Assembly: GCA_030540195.1 (NCBI GenBank) | Contig: JAUNWT010000014.1 | Location: 1-40,036, forward strand | DNA from: Bacillota bacterium | GTDB lineage: Bacteria; Bacillota_I; Bacilli_A; Erysipelotrichales; Coprobacillaceae | DNA length: 40,036 nt | Reading direction: 5' to 3' | Shown: one piece after another, positions 38,996-40,036 of the stretch | How positions within the stretch are numbered: the first letter of the stretch is position 1 | Layout: every line of letters starts with the position of its first letter | Translations under genes and position numbers: made by a program | The notes under the pieces: model-generated | What the model was told of the DNA's origin: nothing | The model's input: the letters and a program-made list of their open reading frames with translations, nothing else | Databases searched by the model: none

Positions 38996-39829
38996 ATGTA
39001 TCAAGTCTTAAAAGTATTAAATAATAATACCATTCTTGCTAAAGAAGATAATAATGAAATTATTATTATGGCTAAAGGAATTGGTTTTGGTAAAAAAGTA
39101 AATGATCATTTTGAAATTCCACCTCAAGCAAAGAAATATACTATGCAAAAAAACTATCAAGCAAAAGATAAGTTAAAGAAAGTGATTGATTATATCAATC
39201 CTGTATATTTAGAAATTGCAGCTGAAATCATCAAAGAAGCAACCAATAAATTTAATGAAGTTAGCCATGATATCTTGCTTCCTCTTGCTGATCATATCTA
39301 TTTTGCCATTAAACGTATGGATGAAAATATCATGCCTAATAATCCTTTTACTTATGATATACGACTTCTTTTCCCTGATGAATATGAAGTTGCTTTAAAA
39401 TCAAAAGAAATCATTCAATCTTTTATCAATAAAGAAATCAATGATGATGAAGTTGGTTTTATTACTTTACATATCCACTCTGCTATTTCTTCTAATAAAG
39501 TAGGAGAATCGATGGAAGCAGCACGTGTTGTTCATGAAAGTATTATTAAACTACAAACAGATTTAAATATGAAAATTGATGTTGAATCCATTTCTTATGC
39601 CCGTTTAATGAATCATATTAAATTCTTGATTATTCGTTTAAATACTAATGAACAACTTCAAATGGATATTAGTGAATTTACCAAAGATAAATTTCCTTTT
39701 GCTTATGAACAAGCAATTAGAATGTGCGATAATTTATCAAAGGTTCTTCATAAAGAATTACCAGAATCAGAAATTGGTTATCTTGCTTTACATTTGGAAA
39801 GAATTTTATCAAGTGCATTTCAAAATTAG
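38996..39829 (+). CDS. PRD-containing BglG/LicT/GlcT family transcription antiterminator
   Basis: A 277-residue regulator. The N-terminal RNA-binding CAT domain (residues 1-55, QVLKVLNNNTILAKEDNNE to GIGFGKKVNDHF) is followed by two PTS regulation domains with conserved His residues, PRD1 around 65-170 and PRD2 around 175-275. When phosphorylation by EIIB is relieved by substrate, such proteins dimerise and melt a leader terminator. The terminator at 36864, ahead of the PTS gene, is the evident target. ATG 38996 is chosen with AGGTG 8 nt upstream; GTG 38987 is in frame. Confidence 0.9.
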   Translation: MYQVLKVLNNNTILAKEDNNEIIIMAKGIGFGKKVNDHFEIPPQAKKYTMQKNYQAKDKLKKVIDYINPVYLEIAAEIIKEATNKFNEVSHDILLPLADHIYFAIKRMDENIMPNNPFTYDIRLLFPDEYEVALKSKEIIQSFINKEINDDEVGFITLHIHSAISSNKVGESMEAARVVHESIIKLQTDLNMKIDVESISYARLMNHIKFLIIRLNTNEQLQMDISEFTKDKFPFAYEQAIRMCDNLSKVLHKELPESEIGYLALHLERILSSAFQN

Positions 39830-39847
39830 GAGGAAACTCCTTTTTTT
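39828..39847 (+). terminator. Terminator after the PTS-antiterminator operon
   Basis: AGGAG and CTCCT pair over GAAA, followed by T7. It overlaps the stop codon of the antiterminator gene. Confidence 0.8.
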
Positions 39848-39931
39848 ATTTATTGATAAATTGTGATTGTTTTATATTAAATTTTATTCTTTTCATTATT
39901 TTTTGTATGATAAAAAACAATGAAAGAACAT

Positions 39932-39978
39932 AAAAATGTAAAAAAATGATTGACGCTTACATTTTTGAATGTTAGTAT
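39932..39978 (+). promoter_or_regulatory. Promoter with flanking 10-bp inverted repeat for a gene beyond the window
   Basis: TTGACG (39950-39955), a 17-bp spacer and TAGTAT (39973-39978) make a good sigma-A promoter. AAAAATGTAA (39932-39941) and TTACATTTTT (39957-39966) are exact reverse complements straddling the -35, so a repressor site is likely. The transcript continues past the right edge; the last 58 nt hold no recognisable gene. Confidence 0.6.
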
Positions 39979-40036
39979 ATCCCCGTCTTTGACAGTTAAA
40001 TAGGAAAAAAGAGTGGAACCCATTGGTATCAGTGGA

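Noticed and set aside
39980-40036. T-box leader suggested by GAGTGGAACCC near the window end
   Set aside because: Only about 30 nt separate it from the promoter, so there is no room for stem I and a specifier loop, and the T-box core is imperfect.
1-40036. CRISPR array, tRNA, rRNA, prophage or integrative element
   Set aside because: No regularly spaced short repeats, no cloverleaf or rRNA-like stretch, and no integrase, recombinase, terminase or transposase protein was found on either strand.

Overview
The window is AT-rich, densely packed DNA with strong purine-rich ribosome binding sites, TTG/GTG alternative starts and intrinsic terminators shared by convergent genes. Gene content (fused FeoA-FeoB, PTS with PRD antiterminator, C_GCAxxG_C_C redox protein, oleate hydratase, gallate-type decarboxylase, VOC and YdeI proteins) fits a gut-associated low-GC Bacillota, most likely an Erysipelotrichia-type chromosome. 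The species cannot be fixed from sequence reading alone. No rRNA, tRNA, transposase, integrase, phage gene or CRISPR array was seen.

Layout. 1-7.5 kb: a GntR/UTRA regulator, a tandem pair of HAD phosphatases, a manganese (yybP-ykoY) riboswitch with built-in terminator in front of a CaCA cation antiporter, a small Cys-rich redox protein, and an RpiR regulator divergent from a tandem pair of MFS transporters. 7.5-15 kb: oleate hydratase divergent from a TetR regulator with two palindromes between them, a VOC/YdeI pair, an MGMT-type protein, an HxlR regulator, a VanY-like carboxypeptidase, and a MATE exporter divergent from a LysR regulator. 15-20.7 kb: a MacB-like ABC exporter pair, an NAD(P)-binding reductase-like protein driven by a textbook MerR-type promoter (19-bp spacer), the divergent MerR gene, and a fused FeoAB iron transporter directly behind it. 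20.7-27.1 kb: a glycogen synthase with a roughly 184-residue Lys/Thr/Ala-rich histone-H1-like tail, then a decarboxylase module (LpdD-like chaperone, LysR regulator, UbiX/LpdB, UbiD/LpdC). Three directly oriented copies of a ~205-bp intergenic repeat bracket these two modules. 27.1-31.2 kb: a second MATE exporter with a PPOX-fold protein, a very AT-rich array of three paralogous small membrane proteins (one apparently frameshifted), and an orphan gene. 31.2-40 kb: an SDR with a cre-like site, a surface beta-helix protein, a cyclophilin-like/cupin/SDR operon, a putative toxin-antitoxin pair, an NTF2-like protein, and a glucose-type PTS EIICBA with its PRD antiterminator.

The most unusual element is the three-copy repeat at 20739-20944, 23213-23418 and 26834-27037. 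Copies 1 and 2 differ at six positions without gaps by hand alignment. Copy 3 is more diverged but keeps the terminal hairpin by compensatory change, a perfect Shine-Dalgarno-like AAAGGAGG with no start codon after it, and a 12-codon mini-ORF, all on the minus strand. The repeat may be a small-RNA or mobile-repeat family. It also supplies the last codons and stop of the lpdD-like gene. A second notable signal is the identical operator-like palindrome ATTCC-N5-GGAAT in front of both transcription units of the decarboxylase module.
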